A stretch of 64,000 nt of DNA from Ornithinimicrobium flavum (GTDB lineage Bacteria; Actinomycetota; Actinomycetes; Actinomycetales; Dermatophilaceae). Where the stretch lies: positions 2,232,001 through 2,296,000 of the forward strand of contig NZ_CP038213.1 of the NCBI RefSeq assembly GCF_004526345.1. Direction: 5' to 3'. The position numbers and the translations under genes were made by a program. The notes beneath the pieces were generated by a model, which ran no database searches, had not been told where the DNA came from, and worked only from the letters and a program-made list of their open reading frames with translations. Of this stretch, positions 1-15,084 are shown one piece after another (the first letter of the stretch is position 1; every line of letters begins with the position of its first letter).

Positions 1-86
1 CGGTGCAGTACCATCGGCGCTGTCAGGCTTAGCTTCCGGGTTCGGAATGTGACCGGGCGTTTCCCTGACGCTATGACCGCCGTAAC
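1..86 (-). rRNA. rrf: 5S ribosomal RNA, 3' end outside the window
   Basis: Read on the minus strand, the 5' end starts GTTACGGCGGTCATAGCG and continues through the conserved 5S core (AGGGAAACGCCCGGTC, then CCGAACCCGGAAGCTAAGCC). It follows the 23S gene in the usual bacterial order. A complete 5S is about 117 nt, so roughly 30 nt of the 3' end lie beyond position 1. Confidence 0.9.
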
Positions 87-130
87 ACTATCAACCTCTA
101 TCAACCGACCAGGGGTTGGTTGTGGGTCGG

Positions 131-149
131 GAACCGTACAGTGGACGCG
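131..149. repeat. 23S precursor processing stem, 3' arm
   Basis: These 19 bases match the reverse complement of 3345-3363 at 18 of 19 positions (gtacagtggacgcg is exact), so sequences just outside both ends of 23S can pair. Such stems are classical RNase III substrates in bacterial pre-rRNA. The pairing is seen directly; cleavage by RNase III is inferred. Confidence 0.75.
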
Positions 150-194
150 CTTTTGCTAACATGGGGGTCCACGGGGGGCGAAGCCCCCGAGGGT

Positions 195-5250
<5,056 letters not shown>

Positions 5251-5458
5251 AAAACCAAAACTCTTATCCAGAGCCGATCACCAGCAAACACCCTGCCACC
5301 CACGGGGGTGGACGACACGGTGCAAAACCACACCACCCCACAAAAAAGGCGGTGCAGCAACAAACAATTGGCATCAATAAACTGACACGCTGTTGAGTTC
5401 TCAAGAATCGGACACACACCGCACTCGGGCATCGTGGTGATGCTCTCGCTCGGGGTGC
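5251..5458 (-). other. rRNA operon leader transcript
   Basis: This 208-nt stretch between the proximal promoter and 16S is AT-richer than its surroundings and contains no gene. On the minus strand it has TTGAGAACTCAACAGCGTGT (5385-5404), a string often seen in actinobacterial rrn leaders. It also has an AATTGTTTGTTG element (5358-5369) that could be a boxA-like antitermination site. The boxA assignment is tentative. Confidence 0.6.
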
Positions 5459-5464
5459 TTTTCC

Positions 5465-5494
5465 ACTTTACTCTCTCGTGACCTGGGCAGTCAA
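5465..5494 (-). promoter_or_regulatory. rRNA operon promoter, proximal
   Basis: On the minus strand TTGACT (5489-5494) and TAAAGT (5465-5470) are separated by exactly 18 bp. This is a strong sigma-70/SigA-type promoter pointing into the rRNA leader, with a predicted start near 5458. Confidence 0.8.
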
Positions 5495-5597
5495 ACCCGC
5501 CCGCGTCCGTTGGACGGCGTGGTCAGAGGGAGTGTCACGCACCCGGGACCGGCCACCTTCCGGTGTCCGTGCCTCCCTGTCGGTGCGGCGAGACGTA

Positions 5598-5627
5598 ACT
5601 TTAGGTCACGTCTGTCGGCCGACGCAA
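5598..5627 (-). promoter_or_regulatory. rRNA operon promoter, distal
   Basis: On the minus strand TTGCGT (5622-5627) and an identical TAAAGT (5598-5603) are again 18 bp apart. The site lies just downstream of the tyrS stop and about 133 bp upstream of the proximal promoter. The shared -10 hexamer and spacing argue for tandem rrn promoters. Activity is inferred. Confidence 0.6.
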
Positions 5628-5636
5628 ATCCCCAGG

Positions 5637-6899
5637 TCAGGACGGGTTTCGGGCCGCGGCGAGGCTCTTGCGCCCCCGCCGCAGCAGGGCCACCTGACCG
5701 TGCAGGAAGTCGTCGGCACGCAGGACTCGCTCCAGGTCGTCCACCTTGGTGTTGTTCAGGCTCACGCCACCCTCGGCCAGGAGCCGACGGGCAGCTCCCT
5801 TGCTGTCCGCCAGGCCCGTGAGGACCAACGCCTCGAGCATCGGGGTGCCGGCGGCCACGTCCGCGCCCGGGAGCTCCCCGGTCGCGTCCCGCAGCGTGCC
5901 GGGCTCGAGCTGGCCGGGGTCCCCCCGCCCGAAGAGCACCTGGCTCGCGGTCTCCACCTGTGCCGTGGCCGCGGCGCCGTGCACCAGGGTGGTGACGTCC
6001 GACGCGAGCGCGCGCTGCGCCTCCCGCAGGTGGGGTCGCTCCGCGGCCGCGGTCTCGAGGGCGGCGATCTCCTCCCTCCCCCTGTCGGTGAAGATCCGCA
6101 GCAGCTTCCCCACCTCGGAGTCGGCCACGTTGATCCAGTACTGGTAGAAGGCGTAGGGACTGGTCATCTCCGGGTCGAGCCACACGGCGTTGCCGGCCGA
6201 CTTGCCGTACTTCTCGCCGTTCTCGTCCGTGACCAGGGGCGTGGTGAGCAGGTGCGCGGTCCCCCCCTCCGCCCGGTGGATGAGGTCGACGCCCGCCGTG
6301 AGGTTGCCCCACTGGTCCTGGCCCCCCGTCTGCAGGGTGCAGCCGTACTCGCGGTAGAGGTGGAGGTAGTCCATGCCCTGCAGGAGCTGGTAGCTGAACT
6401 CGGTGTAGGAGATGCCCTCCTGGCTCTCCAACCGGGCGGCGATCGCGTCCTTCCTGATCATCTGGTTGACGCGGAAGTGCTTGCCGATGTCCCGCAGGAA
6501 GTCAAGCGCGCTCAGCGGCGCGGTCCAGTCGAGGTTGTTGACGAGCAGGGCGGGGTTCTCCCCCTCGAAGGACAGGAAGGGCTGCACCTGCTCCTGGATG
6601 CGGCTGACGTACTCCGCGGTGAGCTCGGGCGTCTTGAGCACCCGCTCGGAGGTGGGTCTCGGATCGCCGATGAGACCGGTCGACCCCCCGACCAGGGCGA
6701 GCACCCGGTGGCCCGCACGCTGGAAGTGGCGCAGGACGACCAGCTGGACCAGGTTGCCGAAGTGCAGCGAGCGCGCGGTGGGGTCGAAGCCGCAGTAGAG
6801 GGTGATCGGGCCTGCGTCCAGAGCCGACCGGAGGGCGTTCAGGTCGGTGGTCTGCGCCACCAGCCCTCGCCACTGCAGCTCGTCGAGAATGTTCGTCAC
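5637..6899 (-). CDS. tyrS: Tyrosyl-tRNA synthetase
   Basis: This cytosolic class I aminoacyl-tRNA synthetase charges tRNA-Tyr. The 420-residue length is normal for the bacterial family. The HIGH-type motif is HFGN (residues 46-49) within FDPTARSLHFGN, the KMSKS-type motif is KYGKS (230-234), and TGGQDQWGN near 190 is the tyrosine-binding segment. A C-terminal S4 RNA-binding domain covers roughly residues 355-415 (GVSLNNTKV). The ATG overlaps the stop of the upstream glycosylase gene (ATGA), so the two are probably co-transcribed. It sits immediately upstream of the rRNA operon on the same strand. Identification is secure. Confidence 0.97.
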   Translation of the reverse strand: MTNILDELQWRGLVAQTTDLNALRSALDAGPITLYCGFDPTARSLHFGNLVQLVVLRHFQRAGHRVLALVGGSTGLIGDPRPTSERVLKTPELTAEYVSRIQEQVQPFLSFEGENPALLVNNLDWTAPLSALDFLRDIGKHFRVNQMIRKDAIAARLESQEGISYTEFSYQLLQGMDYLHLYREYGCTLQTGGQDQWGNLTAGVDLIHRAEGGTAHLLTTPLVTDENGEKYGKSAGNAVWLDPEMTSPYAFYQYWINVADSEVGKLLRIFTDRGREEIAALETAAAERPHLREAQRALASDVTTLVHGAAATAQVETASQVLFGRGDPGQLEPGTLRDATGELPGADVAAGTPMLEALVLTGLADSKGAARRLLAEGGVSLNNTKVDDLERVLRADDFLHGQVALLRRGRKSLAAARNPS

Positions 6900-7600
6900 C
6901 GGTCGGTCCTTCCGTGCCTGCGGGTATGCCGCTCCCCACCGTCGGGAGCCGGCCGGCCCAGCCTACGTGCCGACGGCCGGTAGGCCGAGACGGTCTCCTC
7001 CCCCTCGATCCAGAACCGCCAGGGGTATACCGAGCCGTCCCCGCCCACCCCGCTGACGCCGACCCGTGGCCCCGTCCGGATCACACCGGGGTCCAGCGGC
7101 TCCCCCGCCACGAGATGGACCGGGGAGCCTGCGTCGGTGAGGTCCAGCCCGTCGTGGGCGGCCTCGAGCGCCAGGGCCTGGGTCAACACACCGGGCCCCC
7201 GTGCGAGGTCCCGGTCCCGCACCGGTGTGCGGCGGGCGGCCAGGCGGCGTGCCCGGGCCTCCTCGACCCCCGCGACCACCTCGCCGGCCCGCAGCAGCAC
7301 GGCGGAGGCCCGGCCGGCGGTGCCGGTGACGATGTTGACGCAGCGGTGCATCCCGTAGGACAGGTAGACGTACAGGTGCGCAGCCGGGCCGAACATCACC
7401 TCCGTCCGAGGGGTAGGCCCGCGAAAGGCGTGCGACCCGGGATCGTCGGTCCCGGCGTAGGCCTCGACCTCGGTGAGGCGGACCGTCACCCCGTCATGGG
7501 TCAGGAAGCAGCCGAGAAGACGCGGAGCGACCTCCAGGACCGGACCCTCCAGGGCAGCGCGGCCCAGGGCGGTGCCGGGTTCGAAGAGCGGGGCAGTCAT
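6896..7600 (-). CDS. DNA-3-methyladenine glycosylase (AAG/MPG type)
   Basis: This protein of 234 aa removes alkylated purines as the first step of base-excision repair. Family hallmarks are LLGCFLTHDG, the catalytic region LTEVEAYAG (the Glu activates water), GPAAHLYVYLSYGMHRCVNIV, AVLLRAGE and RGPGVLTQAL. The ATG at 7600 opens right before the conserved N-terminus, and the stop overlaps the tyrS start by 4 bp. A 3' tail after residue about 210 is rich in Arg/Gly/Pro and is not conserved in the family as I know it. The family match is strong, but substrate range cannot be read from sequence. Confidence 0.93.
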   Translation of the reverse strand: MTAPLFEPGTALGRAALEGPVLEVAPRLLGCFLTHDGVTVRLTEVEAYAGTDDPGSHAFRGPTPRTEVMFGPAAHLYVYLSYGMHRCVNIVTGTAGRASAVLLRAGEVVAGVEEARARRLAARRTPVRDRDLARGPGVLTQALALEAAHDGLDLTDAGSPVHLVAGEPLDPGVIRTGPRVGVSGVGGDGSVYPWRFWIEGEETVSAYRPSARRLGRPAPDGGERHTRRHGRTDR

Positions 7601-7658
7601 GGGTCCTGTCGGTCGGTCCGGTGGGGCCGGGCGGCGGGTGGGACGGTGGGTGATGGGG

Positions 7659-9095
<1,437 letters not shown>

Positions 9096-9605
9096 CTACG
9101 CCGGGTCGTGGTCGTCGGCCAGGGCCAGGAGACGCTGCGCCGTCGCCTCTCCCCCGTCCGGGGCGGTGGTGATGACCAGGATGGTGTCGTCCCCGGCGAT
9201 GGTGCCCAGGATGTCGGTGGCGTCGCTCCGGTCGATCGCGGAGGCGAGGAACTGGGCCGCACCGGGAGGCGTCCTGAGCACCACCTGGTTGCCCACGTAG
9301 CGGGCGCTGACGAGCAGCTCCTCGCACAGCCGGGCCAGCCGGGCGCTCACCTCCCCCGCGTCCTGCGCGGGCCGGGGGGTGGCGTCCCCGCCCTGACCCG
9401 GCACGGCATACACCAGCTGGCGTCCCCGGCGCACCTTGACGGCGTCCAGGTCCACCAGGTCCCGGGAGAGGGTGGCCTGGGTGACGGTGATGCCGTCCTC
9501 GGACAGCAGGTCCAGCAGGTGGCCCTGCGAGCCGACGGCGTGCCGCTCGAGGAGCTCCGCGATGCGCTGGTGCCGCGCGGCACGGGTCATGGGGATCGAG
9601 CTCAC
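9096..9605 (-). CDS. argR: Arginine repressor
   Basis: This is the hexameric, arginine-sensing transcriptional repressor. The N-terminal winged helix (residues about 8-75; [16 protein letters not shown] is the recognition region) is followed by the C-terminal oligomerisation and arginine-binding domain (about 95-165; [12 protein letters not shown] with the Asp pair that contacts arginine). Two starts are possible: GTG at 9605 and ATG at 9590. A TATAGT -10 on the minus strand (9614-9619) ends 8 nt before the GTG, which suggests a leaderless mRNA beginning there. Paired ARG boxes overlap this promoter, so autoregulation is likely. It is followed closely by argH. Confidence 0.95.
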   Translation of the reverse strand: MSSIPMTRAARHQRIAELLERHAVGSQGHLLDLLSEDGITVTQATLSRDLVDLDAVKVRRGRQLVYAVPGQGGDATPRPAQDAGEVSARLARLCEELLVSARYVGNQVVLRTPPGAAQFLASAIDRSDATDILGTIAGDDTILVITTAPDGGEATAQRLLALADDHDPA

Positions 9606-9643
9606 GCTGCAGGACTATACCTAACCCTGCATGAGTATGCGGT
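9606..9643 (-). promoter_or_regulatory. argR promoter with two ARG boxes
   Basis: TGCATGAGTATGCG (9628-9641) matches the ArgR half-site palindrome TGCATAATTATGCA at 11 of 14 positions, and TGCAGGACTATACC (9608-9621) matches at 9 of 14. Their starts are 20 bp apart, so the 18-bp box forms are separated by 2 bp, an arrangement known for autoregulated argR genes. The -10 TATAGT (minus strand, 9614-9619) lies inside the argR-proximal box. The sequence is seen directly; ArgR binding is inferred. Confidence 0.65.
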
Positions 9644-9646
9644 TCG

Positions 9647-10561
9647 CTACCCCTGCAGTTCGCGCAGCAACCGTACGGTCGCCTCGGCCTGGGACGCCTG
9701 GAACGCCCGAAGGGTGGGCAGACCGGCCTTGGTGGGTCGACGCGACGCGTCCAGGAGAAAGCCGCCCAGGCCGGCCAGGACCCCGACCACGTCGGTCTCC
9801 CCTGCTCCGAGCTCGGCCAGTCGTGACAGGTGGGGACGGACGTCGAGCTCGCCCGACCAGCGCACGTTCACCAGCAGACTCGCGGCGTCGAACCAGGGGG
9901 CGCCACGGCTCGCCCACGGCCAGTCCACGACGCGCACGCCTCCGTGCGCGTCGACCAGCAGGTTGTCGGCGCGCAGGTCCGTGTGCGTCACCGCCTCGCC
10001 CGCCAGCCGGGGGAGGGTGCGGCGGGCCAGGTCGTCCAGCTCGCGCAGCCGCCCGGCCACCCAGGGGTCCAGCCCCGGCGGCGGGTCGTCGGCGATCCGT
10101 CGCCAGCACGAGAACTCACCCTCCAGCTCCTGCTCCAGCGCAGGCCACGACGCCGGGGCCCTCACGGTCGCCAGGTCCGAGAGGGTGTCGAGGGTGCGGA
10201 CCAGGTCGTCCCGGGTCCATGGCAGCCGGGGGTGACGCCCCTCGACGTCCTCGACCACCAGCGCCACCCACTCCCCGTCGTCATGGACCGCCAGCAGGTG
10301 TGGCACGGCCGCCACGTCGGCCAGGTCCGTCAGCACGACGGCCTCGCGGCGGTGCAGGGCCGGGGTGTCCGGGTTCTGGGCCGTGCTGACCGCCTTGACG
10401 AAGGCACGCCTCCCCGTCCCCGTGACGACCCGGTCCGCCGACCCCGGGGAGAAGCCCGCCGGTTGCGACCGGGCGCTCACGACCGGTGACCCCAGGGCCT
10501 CGGCGACGAAGACGTGCACCGGCTCGGGAAGGTCCTTCCAGGACAGGCGGACGCCGAACAC
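9647..10561 (-). CDS. Aminoglycoside/choline-kinase-like phosphotransferase
   Basis: This 304-residue protein has the APH fold. The catalytic-loop motif is THTDLRADNLL (Brenner-type HxDxxxxN, near residues 203-213). It is followed by VVDWPWAS, which replaces the metal-binding DFG segment, and then WFDAASLLV. The N-terminal lobe has AFVKAV with the expected ATP-contacting Lys. The substrate is unknown; most chromosomal members of this type in actinobacteria are not proven resistance genes. The GTG start at 10561 comes 5 bp after the SDR stop, implying co-transcription with the upstream SDR and pheT. The stop lies 3 bp from the argR operator region. Confidence 0.8.
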   Translation of the reverse strand: MFGVRLSWKDLPEPVHVFVAEALGSPVVSARSQPAGFSPGSADRVVTGTGRRAFVKAVSTAQNPDTPALHRREAVVLTDLADVAAVPHLLAVHDDGEWVALVVEDVEGRHPRLPWTRDDLVRTLDTLSDLATVRAPASWPALEQELEGEFSCWRRIADDPPPGLDPWVAGRLRELDDLARRTLPRLAGEAVTHTDLRADNLLVDAHGGVRVVDWPWASRGAPWFDAASLLVNVRWSGELDVRPHLSRLAELGAGETDVVGVLAGLGGFLLDASRRPTKAGLPTLRAFQASQAEATVRLLRELQG

Positions 10562-10566
10562 CGAGC

Positions 10567-11331
10567 TCAGGCGACCGGGTCGTCGTCGCCCCAGGGGCGC
10601 AGCCGCAGCATCCGGGCCCCGTCGCCGAGCCCCTCCCGGGAACGGCGGCGCAACTCTTCCAGGTCGTCGGTGCCGGCCCGCAGGAAGCGGCCGCTGAAGC
10701 CGTCCAGCTCCCCGTCGGCGAGAGCCAGCACGAGCGCGGTGACGTCCTTCGGGTCGGTCCACTCGGTGCGGCCGCGGTGCAGCTCCATCGAGTGCGTCAT
10801 GTCGGACTCGACCACCCCGGGGGCCAGGTCGAAGGCGCGCACGCCGTGCGGGGCACCGGCCAGAGCCACCCCGCCGGTGAGGCGGGCCAGGGCCGACTTG
10901 GAGGCGTGGTATGCGGTCAGCACGTCGCTCTCCCGCGTGCCGGACCCCGAGTTGAGGTTGATGACCCGGCCGCCCCCGGCCTCGATCATGTGGGGGACCA
11001 CCGCGCGGGTGAGCAGGAAGGGCCCCCGGACGTTGGTGACCATCACCTGCCACCACTCGTCCACGTCGGCGTCCCACAGCGGCTGCTCGGTCTCGATGAG
11101 CCCGGCGTTGTTGACCAGCAGGTCGATCCGTCCGTGGGTCCCGACGACGTGGTTGACCGCCGTCCCGACCGCCTCGGCGTCGGTGACGTCGCAGCTCAGG
11201 CCCTCGGCACCCTCAGCCACCCGGCCCGAACGGGACAGCCCGACGACGACCCAGCCTGCGCCCAGCAGGGCGCGGACGACGTGGTCGCCGATCCCGCGCG
11301 AGGCCCCGGTCACCAGGGCGACCCGGCTCAT
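10567..11331 (-). CDS. Short-chain dehydrogenase/reductase
   Basis: This is a classical SDR of 254 aa. It has the TGASRGIG nucleotide-binding motif at residues 8-15, LVNNAG, and a catalytic Tyr-Lys pair in YHASK. The PG motif after the active site (LAPGVVESDM) is also present. These features predict an NAD(P)-dependent oxidoreductase. The substrate cannot be told. The ATG overlaps the pheT stop by 4 bp, so it is likely expressed with pheST. Confidence 0.88.
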   Translation of the reverse strand: MSRVALVTGASRGIGDHVVRALLGAGWVVVGLSRSGRVAEGAEGLSCDVTDAEAVGTAVNHVVGTHGRIDLLVNNAGLIETEQPLWDADVDEWWQVMVTNVRGPFLLTRAVVPHMIEAGGGRVINLNSGSGTRESDVLTAYHASKSALARLTGGVALAGAPHGVRAFDLAPGVVESDMTHSMELHRGRTEWTDPKDVTALVLALADGELDGFSGRFLRAGTDDLEELRRRSREGLGDGARMLRLRPWGDDDPVA

Positions 11332-13886
11332 CGCTGCACCGCCCCGTGATCGCGCGCGGCCCGGGCCACGGCCGCGTCGCGGGCGGCGTTGACCTCCTCG
11401 GTCGTCAGCGTCCGGTCCGGGGCGCGGAAGTGCATCCGGAAGGCCAGCGACTGCTGGTCGGCGCCGATCTGGTCGCCCACGTAGACGTCGAAGAGGGCGA
11501 TGCTCTCGAGCAGGTCGCCGGCGCCGGCACGCAGCGACTCCTCGACGTCGGCGTAGCGCACCGGGAGCGGGACGACGAGGGCCACGTCGGAGGCCGCCAT
11601 CGGCTGGGTGGACAGGAGACCCACCTGGGTGCGGTGGTCGCTGGCCCGGACCAGGACCTCCAGGTCCAGCTCGGCGGCGCTGGTGCGCTCGGGCAGGCCG
11701 AGCCGCTGGTTGACCTTGGGGTGCAGCTCACCGGCCCAGCCCACGGTCGTGCCGTCGACCAGGGTCAGCTCGACGCAGCGGCCGGGGTGGAAGGGCGCGC
11801 GCCCGGCCGGCCGTCGGCGCAGCTCCACCCCCAGGGTGTCGGCCACCGCGTGTGCCCACGCGGCGACGTCGGTGACGTCGAGGGAACGGCCGCTGCCCCA
11901 CCACCCGGCCCGGTCGGCCAGCCCCGCGGCGACGAGGGCGACGTGCCACGGCTGTGCCGGGACCGCCGCACGGATCGTCTCCAGCGTCCCGTCGTCGGGC
12001 CGCTGCCCGACGTCGGGGACCGGCGCGCTCGCCGAGTGGTCCGGCAGGGTGACGGTGTCGATCTCGAAGAGCGCGACGTCCCGCGTCCCGCGCGAGATGT
12101 TGCGCCGCAGCGCCTCGGGCAGCGTCTGCAGCAGCTCGGTGCGCATCAGCGGCGCCTCGTCCGACAACGGGTTGGCCAGCCGCAGGGCGGCACGCCGCGG
12201 GTCGTCGGCGGCCAGACTGAGCTCGTCGAACCGGGGAGCACCGATGAACGGGTAGGTCAGCACCTCGTGCAGGCCCTGCCCCGCCAGGGCTCCCGCGACG
12301 GCGCGGCGCGAGCGCTGGGCGTGCGTGAGACCCCGCCCGCCGATCGCCCGGGGCACCACCGAGGGGATCTTGTCGTAGCCGTCGATCCGCGCGACCTCCT
12401 CCACCAGGGTCGGGGCGTCGGTGAGGTCCGGGCGCCAGGTCGGCGGGACGACACTGACGGTCCCGGGCAGCGTCGCGTCCTCCGGCGTGACCTCGCAGCC
12501 GATCATGGTGAGCACCTCGACGACCCGTGCCGGGCCGTAGTCGACGCCGACGTAGGCGGTGGGCATGCCCAGGTCGAGCTGGATCGCCGGCATCGTCGTG
12601 CTCACCCGCTCGTCGCGGTCGGTGATCGCCGGGTCGGCGGTGCCGCCGCCGTGCTCGACCAGCAGGTCGACGGCCAGCTGCGCGGCCGCCGCGGCGACGG
12701 CAGGGTCGACCCCGCGCTCGAAGCGCTTGGCCGCCTCGCTCGACAGCCTGTCCGACGGGAGGTGCGCGCCACGGTGCGGGCGTCGAAGTGGGCCGACTCG
12801 ACCAGCACGTCGGTCGTCCGCCCGGGCGTGACCTCGCCGTCCTCGCCGCCCATGACGCCGGCGAGCGCCAGGATGCGCTCGCCGTCGGGGCCGCAGGTGA
12901 TGAGCAGGTCCTCGGGGTGCAGCTCGCGGTCGACGTCGTCGAGGGTGCGCAGCCGCTCCCCCGCCCGTGCCCGCCGCACCACGATCGGCGCTCCAGCGTG
13001 GCCAGGTCGAAGGCGTGCAGCGGCTGCCCCAGGGCGAGCATGACGTAGTTGGTGACGTCGACGGCCAGCCCGATCGGGCGCATCCCCGCCTCGGTCAGCC
13101 TGCGGGCCATCCACTCCGGCGTCTGCCGGGTCGGTCGATGCCGCGCACGATCCGCGCCACGTAACGGGTCGCAGCCGGCGACACCGCGGGGGGCGCCTCG
13201 TCGCGCAGCTCCACGGCATACCCGTCGGCCGTGGCCGGGTCCACCTCCAGGTCGGCGGGGTCGCGGTATGCGGCCCCCGTCGAGTGGGAGTACTCCCGGG
13301 CGATGCCGCGGATGCTGAAGCAGTAGCCGCGGTCCGGGGTGACGTTGACCTCGACGACCTCGCGGTCCAGGCCCAGGACGCCGACCAGGTCGTCGCCGGG
13401 GGTCAGGCCCAGCTGCTGCACCCGGTCCGGCCCGAGCAGGTGGGGCAGCACGATGATGCCGTCGTGGTCGTCCCCGATGCCGAGCTCGCGCACGGAGCAG
13501 ATCATCCCGGCGGAGACGTGCCCGTAGGTCTTGCGCGCCGAGATGGTCAGCGGACCCTGGGGCGTCGGCAGGACACCACCGGGCAGGATGACCGCCACGA
13601 GGTCGCCGACCTCGAAGTTGTGCGCGCCGCACACGACACCCTGCGGCTCGCCGCTGCCGTTCGCGTGGCCGACGTCCACCTGGCACCAGTTGATCGTCCT
13701 GCCGTTCTTCTGCGGCTCAGGGTGCTTCTCGAGCACGCGGCCGACGACGAGGGGCCCGCCGACGCCGCTGGTGTGCAGCCCCTCCTCCTCCAGCCCCACG
13801 GCCACGAGGTCGGCGGCGATCTGCGCACCGGTCACCCCCTCCGGCAGCTCGACGTACTCGCCCAGCCAGTCGACCGGAACCCGCAT
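11328..13886 (-). CDS. pheT: Phenylalanyl-tRNA synthetase beta subunit, reading frame broken three times
   Basis: This is the beta chain of the PheST heterotetramer that charges tRNA-Phe. The N-terminal part (ATG 13886; [18 protein letters not shown]) contains the tRNA-binding OB domain ([18 protein letters not shown]). The B3/B4 editing region, B5, catalytic-like core and C-terminal FDX-ACB domain follow down to 11328. The reading frame changes near 13133 (after [11 protein letters not shown]), near 12989 (after FDLATLE) and near 12753 (after ARTSRR). Each break is repaired by adding one base, restoring family-typical text such as [26 protein letters not shown] and [15 protein letters not shown]. 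The gene is essential and otherwise well conserved, so sequence errors are more likely than decay. The ATG overlaps the pheS stop by 1 bp. Confidence 0.9.
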
Positions 13887-14980
13887 CAGATCTCCATCCC
13901 GAACTGCGCGTTGAAGCGCACGTCTCCCTCGATCATCTCCCGCATGTCGGTGATGCCGTGGCGGAACATCGCGGTGCGCTCCACGCCCATCCCGAAGGCG
14001 AAGCCCTGGTAGCGCTCGGGGTCGACGCCACAGGCGCGCAGGACGTTGTGGTGGACCATGCCGCACCCGCCCCACTCGATCCAGCCGGTGCCACCGCACG
14101 TCCGGCACCCCTGGTCGTCCCCGCGGCAGACGAAGCACTGGAAGTCCATCTCCGCGCTCGGCTCGGTGAAGGGGAAGTAGGCCGGGCGCAGCCGGCTGAC
14201 GATCCCCTCGCCGAACATCGCCTCGGCGAGCCGGTCCAGGGTGCCCTTGAGGTGTGCCATCGTCAGCCCCTCGTCGACCGCCAGACCCTCCAGCTGGTGG
14301 AACACCGGCGTGTGCGTGGCGTCCAGCTCGTCGGTCCGGAAGGTCTTGCCCGGCACCGCGACGTAGAGCGGCACGCCGCGCTCGAGCAGGGAGCGGGCCT
14401 GGACCGGAGAGGTGTGCGTGCGCAGCACGAGACCGGCGTCCCCGGGGTCGACGAAGAAGGTGTCCTGCATCTGGCGCGCGGGGTGGTCCTTGTCGAAGTT
14501 CAGCGCGTCGAAGTTGAACCACTCGGCCTCGACGGCGGGACCCTCGGCGATCTCCCACCCCAGACCGACCATGACGTCGGCCATCCGCTCGGCGGTGACG
14601 GTGAGGACGTGCCGGCGACCGAGGGGACGGCGCGCCGGGAGCGCCGTGAGATCCAGCGCCTCCTCCACCAGGATCCGCTCGTCCCGCTCGGCCTCGAGCT
14701 CGGCCTGGCGGGCGGTCAACGCCCCGCCGACCCGACCCCGGGCCTGGCCGACGCGTCGGCCCGCCTCGGCCTTGGCGCTGGGCGGGAGGGCGCCGATCTC
14801 GCGGTTCGCCAGGGCCAGGGCGGACCTCTCCCCCTGGTGCGCCAGCCGCGCAACCTTGAGCTCCTCGAGCGTGCTGGCGGCCGCGATCGCGCTCAGGGCG
14901 TCGCTGACGGCGGCCTCGATAGCCTCGGGCGCGAGGGCAGCGACCTCGACCGGGTCGTAGTTGCTGTTGGGTCCGGACAC
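13886..14980 (-). CDS. pheS: Phenylalanyl-tRNA synthetase alpha subunit
   Basis: This is the catalytic subunit of PheST (class II aaRS), 364 aa. An N-terminal coiled coil (residues about 20-95, rich in Ala/Glu/Arg) is followed by the class II core. Motif 2 is in GKTFRTDELDATHTPVFHQ and motif 3 is GFAFGMGVERTAM. A Cys cluster (CFVCRGDDQGCRTCGGTGW) resembles the zinc-binding insert found in many bacterial PheS proteins. The GTG start at 14980 lies 7 nt after a TAGACT -10 (minus strand, 14988-14993), suggesting a leaderless pheST transcript. It is divergent from the DUF368 gene. Confidence 0.97.
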   Translation of the reverse strand: MSGPNSNYDPVEVAALAPEAIEAAVSDALSAIAAASTLEELKVARLAHQGERSALALANREIGALPPSAKAEAGRRVGQARGRVGGALTARQAELEAERDERILVEEALDLTALPARRPLGRRHVLTVTAERMADVMVGLGWEIAEGPAVEAEWFNFDALNFDKDHPARQMQDTFFVDPGDAGLVLRTHTSPVQARSLLERGVPLYVAVPGKTFRTDELDATHTPVFHQLEGLAVDEGLTMAHLKGTLDRLAEAMFGEGIVSRLRPAYFPFTEPSAEMDFQCFVCRGDDQGCRTCGGTGWIEWGGCGMVHHNVLRACGVDPERYQGFAFGMGVERTAMFRHGITDMREMIEGDVRFNAQFGMEI

Positions 14981-14987
14981 CCGAGCA

Positions 14988-14993
14988 AGTCTA
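14988..14993 (-). promoter_or_regulatory. -10 element of pheS
   Basis: TAGACT on the minus strand ends 7 nt before the pheS GTG. No convincing -35 hexamer is seen. The spacing fits a leaderless actinobacterial promoter. Confidence 0.5.
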
Positions 14994-15084
14994 GGCAGCG
15001 ACCGGTGCCGACCTCGACCGGGTTTGTCCGTCGGCCTGGCGCGAGCGTCACCGACCCCTGGGAGCACCGCCTAACCTTGGGGCC

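Noticed and set aside
5478..6983. 501-codon plus-strand frame across tyrS
   Set aside because: It is antisense to a well-conserved gene, is composed of Gly/Val/Arg-rich low-information sequence and has no family features. It is a GC-driven shadow frame.
9647..10561. Aminoglycoside resistance gene
   Set aside because: Only the general phosphotransferase fold is visible. The context is housekeeping and no mobile feature is nearby.
11328..13886. pheT as a true pseudogene
   Set aside because: All four segments remain strongly conserved and each break is a single base. A genuine PheRS beta loss would be lethal without a second copy.
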